Shown here: positions 1 through 11,603 of the stretch, piece after piece | Position numbering within the stretch: position 1 is the stretch's first letter | Layout: each line of letters starts with the position of its first letter | Assembly (NCBI GenBank): GCA_032353305.1 | Contig: JAUCNG010369927.1 | Location: forward strand, 1 to 11,603 | Reading direction: 5' to 3' | Source: Cephalothrix spiralis | Taxonomy: Eukaryota > Nemertea > Palaeonemertea > Archinemertea > Cephalotrichidae | DNA: 11,603 bases | Notes under the pieces: generated by a model | The model's database searches: none | What the model was told of the DNA's origin: nothing | Seen by the model: the letters and a program-made list of their open reading frames with translations, nothing else | Program-made: the position numbers and the translations under genes

Positions 1-624
1 AAGCCCCTCAGATGATCGGGTGTGACATCAGGTGTGACATCATAAAAGGTGGCTGATTAGCCCTTTGTCTACTACTAGCAGCTATTGAGGAGCGGCGCGA
101 GAAAAAAGACTATTTTTACTCTGTTTTTGCATTTGTCAATATTTGAAACCACAGCATCGATCACACCAGAGGTCAAATTAATTGAATATCAAATGATGTG
201 CACGGGTCACGTGATTAGTTTCAGCCAATGAAATATGATCTGAAATCAAGAGCCTAATGTATTACTTTTCTACTCAATTTGCGTCATCATATCATTTCTA
301 TGTAGACAGAAACATTTTTTGACCAATTTATGAAAATGTCCAAAGTGATTAATCAATTCTGATCCTGGCCCTTTAGCACGAAATAAACACTTTAATTCAG
401 AGTTTAGAATAAAAAAATGGTATTTTTGCATTATTTTTTGATGATTATAGAAAACAAAAAAAATCCTTGACTGTTTAAAAAGTCATTGTTTGAAAGTTTA
501 CTCGGAAGATTATTGATAGTAATTATTATTGAAAAATATGGCCTAGAAAATCATTAACATCAGTAAATGAATGGTAAGGTGTTCCTGCGACACTTCTTCC
601 AATTCTATAGTAAAATATACAAAC
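1..624 (-). other. Partial downstream intron of NEDD4
   Basis: The intron starts at a GTTTGT donor at 624. I searched the minus strand for the HECT C-lobe landmarks expected next (RLLQFVTG, NGF-x-EL, T-C-F-N-R) and did not find them, so the following exon is outside the window. A perfect tandem duplication of a 12-mer (19-30 and 31-42) and an E-box GTCACGTGA at 206-214 are the only marks. Confidence 0.75.
19..42 (+). repeat. Tandem 12-mer duplication
   Basis: GGTGTGACATCA occurs twice head to tail (19-30, 31-42) without mismatch. TGACATCA is one base from a CRE site, but no function is shown. Confidence 0.75.
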
Positions 625-10615
<9,991 letters not shown>

Positions 10616-11603
10616 CTGAAAACAAAATGGATTCAATATTGTAATTCATGATATTAAAGATACTTCGAGAAGGTGGGAAATCCTATACATCACAAAGAAA
10701 ATTGATGTCTATCTATAAAGCCGTAACGCCTTTCACGGATGAGTTATCGCGTTGATTTATTTTTTATTTGGAGGAATGGGAATTTACTTTTCTACAAAAT
10801 TCTAATATGGGTATTATCCAAAATTGTGATACCTCATTTTGAAGATTTTCAAATTTCAAAGGTCTATAACTCGAAAGAAAATTAGAATAGAAATCTTTTA
10901 AATGTCGAGCCAATTCCCTCTTCAGAAATGATATCAGTTTAAAAAAATTGTTCCGCATCATTGATTTCTAGAGTATGAAAATTTCAAATTTTCATCCATT
11001 TTCCGTCAGTTACATTTTTTCTTTTCAGAATAGCTGATCCGTGACTTTGTGTTGCGTTACAACCTTGGTGGAATTTGTTGCATAAACTAATCTATAGTTA
11101 CCGTTTTACAAAAAACTGCTGCAAAAAATACCTATTTTCACCCCCAAAAAAAGTGTTTTATCAACGAAAGTCGGGGTGTTAAAAAAAATTGAATTTTGGA
11201 TAATGCCCATATAATATTGATAGTTCAGCCGCAAATTTCGTTTTAGATAAAAAAAAATCAATATTAAAAAACGCAATTTGCGGCTCAACTTTTTTGTATA
11301 GGTGCATAGCATCTTATATTTGTAAGTTGTAGAAAACGAAATTCCAATCCAAATACGGCCAGATACATCAATTTTCTAAGTGATGTATGGAAATCGTGAA
11401 CTAAACTTGAGTTACGTTCAAAAGAGGACATATCTGGCTTCAATTGTGTTTCGTCTTTAGCTTTGAGCAATTCGATTAGTAACAGTGAGACTATGTAAGG
11501 GGGGGGGGGTCCCATGTTCCCGTACTTTTTTGACCGATTTTCCCGTGTTCCCGTCATTTTTACCAAAATGTTCCCGTTTTCGTAAATAATGGTCTCTGAC
11601 ACT
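10616..11603 (-). other. Partial upstream intron of NEDD4, AT-rich with short inverted repeats
   Basis: No exon with WW-domain or HECT-linker character could be read here in either direction. Open frames at 10961-10764, 11312-11106 and 11602-11285 (minus) have no recognisable motif and are rich in low-complexity Phe, Leu, Asn and Lys. The content I can describe is a set of short inverted repeats (10805-10825 with 11192-11212; 11223-11244 with 11267-11289; 11135-11144 with 11173-11182), an 11-base G run at 11499-11509, and three GTTCCCGT repeats at 11516-11577. Confidence 0.7.
11223..11289. repeat. Hairpin-forming inverted repeat
   Basis: GTTCAGCCGCAAATTTCGTTTT (11223-11244) pairs with the reverse complement of 11267-11289, which reads GTTGAGCCGCAAATTGCG and continues in T's. 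The loop is about 22 bases and AT-rich. No terminator role is implied in this eukaryotic intron. Confidence 0.65.

Noticed and set aside
19-42. CRISPR-like repeat
   Set aside because: There are only two adjacent 12-mers with no spacers, in an animal genome.
1-560. Search for the HECT C-lobe exon with the catalytic Cys
   Set aside because: No minus-strand reading gives the expected RLLQFVTG or TCFNR landmarks, so the exon is taken to be outside the window.
11223-11289. Hairpin as a transcription terminator
   Set aside because: It lies inside a eukaryotic intron; a bacterial-type terminator reading has no support.
11285-11602. 105-codon minus-strand open frame as a possible upstream NEDD4 exon
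   Set aside because: It contains a homopolymer-derived Pro run and no WW, C2 or linker motif, and no splice arrangement joins it in frame to a recognisable domain.

Overview
The window is an AT-rich (by eye roughly one-third GC) intron-dominated piece of an animal genome. It holds seven consecutive internal coding exons, all on the minus strand, of one NEDD4-type HECT E3 ubiquitin ligase gene. The exons lie at 10615-10509, 9352-9230, 6694-6573, 4739-4573, 3775-3702, 1923-1803 and 732-625. Joined at canonical GT/AG sites they give 822 nt, or 274 codons, with matching phases at all six junctions and no stop or frameshift. The peptide covers most of a HECT domain (about 350 residues in the family) and begins and ends inside it. 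The C2 and WW exons must lie beyond base 11603, and the exon with the catalytic cysteine must lie beyond base 1. Motif choice ([43 protein letters not shown]) fits the NEDD4/NEDD4L branch rather than WWP/ITCH or SMURF, and resembles invertebrate NEDD4. Spliceosomal introns, a metazoan ligase subfamily and tRNA-derived SINEs point to an invertebrate animal; I cannot name the phylum.

The introns carry the rest of the recognisable content. Three copies of one tRNA-derived SINE family (about 300 bp) lie in three different introns: 5090-5392 (minus), 8401-8730 (plus) and 9540-9838 (plus). Each has intact pol III A and B boxes, a strongly conserved body domain and an AATAAG end. At 5826-6402 is a foldback element with terminal inverted repeats of about 110 bp enclosing a separate tRNA-like sequence. 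A long imperfect palindrome (1371-1476) with an adjoining perfect 13-bp inverted repeat (1479-1555), and a weaker candidate inverted-repeat element (6810-7306), look like further MITE-type remnants. A degenerate CTGAAGA-stem-GAAA motif at 10287-10309 resembles the hammerhead-like end of some retroelements.

Layout from right to left, in the direction of transcription: partial upstream intron (10616-11603); exon a; intron with SINE copy 3; exon b; a 2.5-kb intron with SINE copy 2 and the candidate element; exon c; intron with the foldback element and SINE copy 1; exon d; short intron; exon e; a 1.8-kb intron; exon f; intron with the palindrome; exon g; partial downstream intron (1-624). I see no second protein gene, functional tRNA, rRNA, CRISPR array or bacterial-type operon. 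The notable non-coding content is the SINE family and the foldback element rather than a new protein system.
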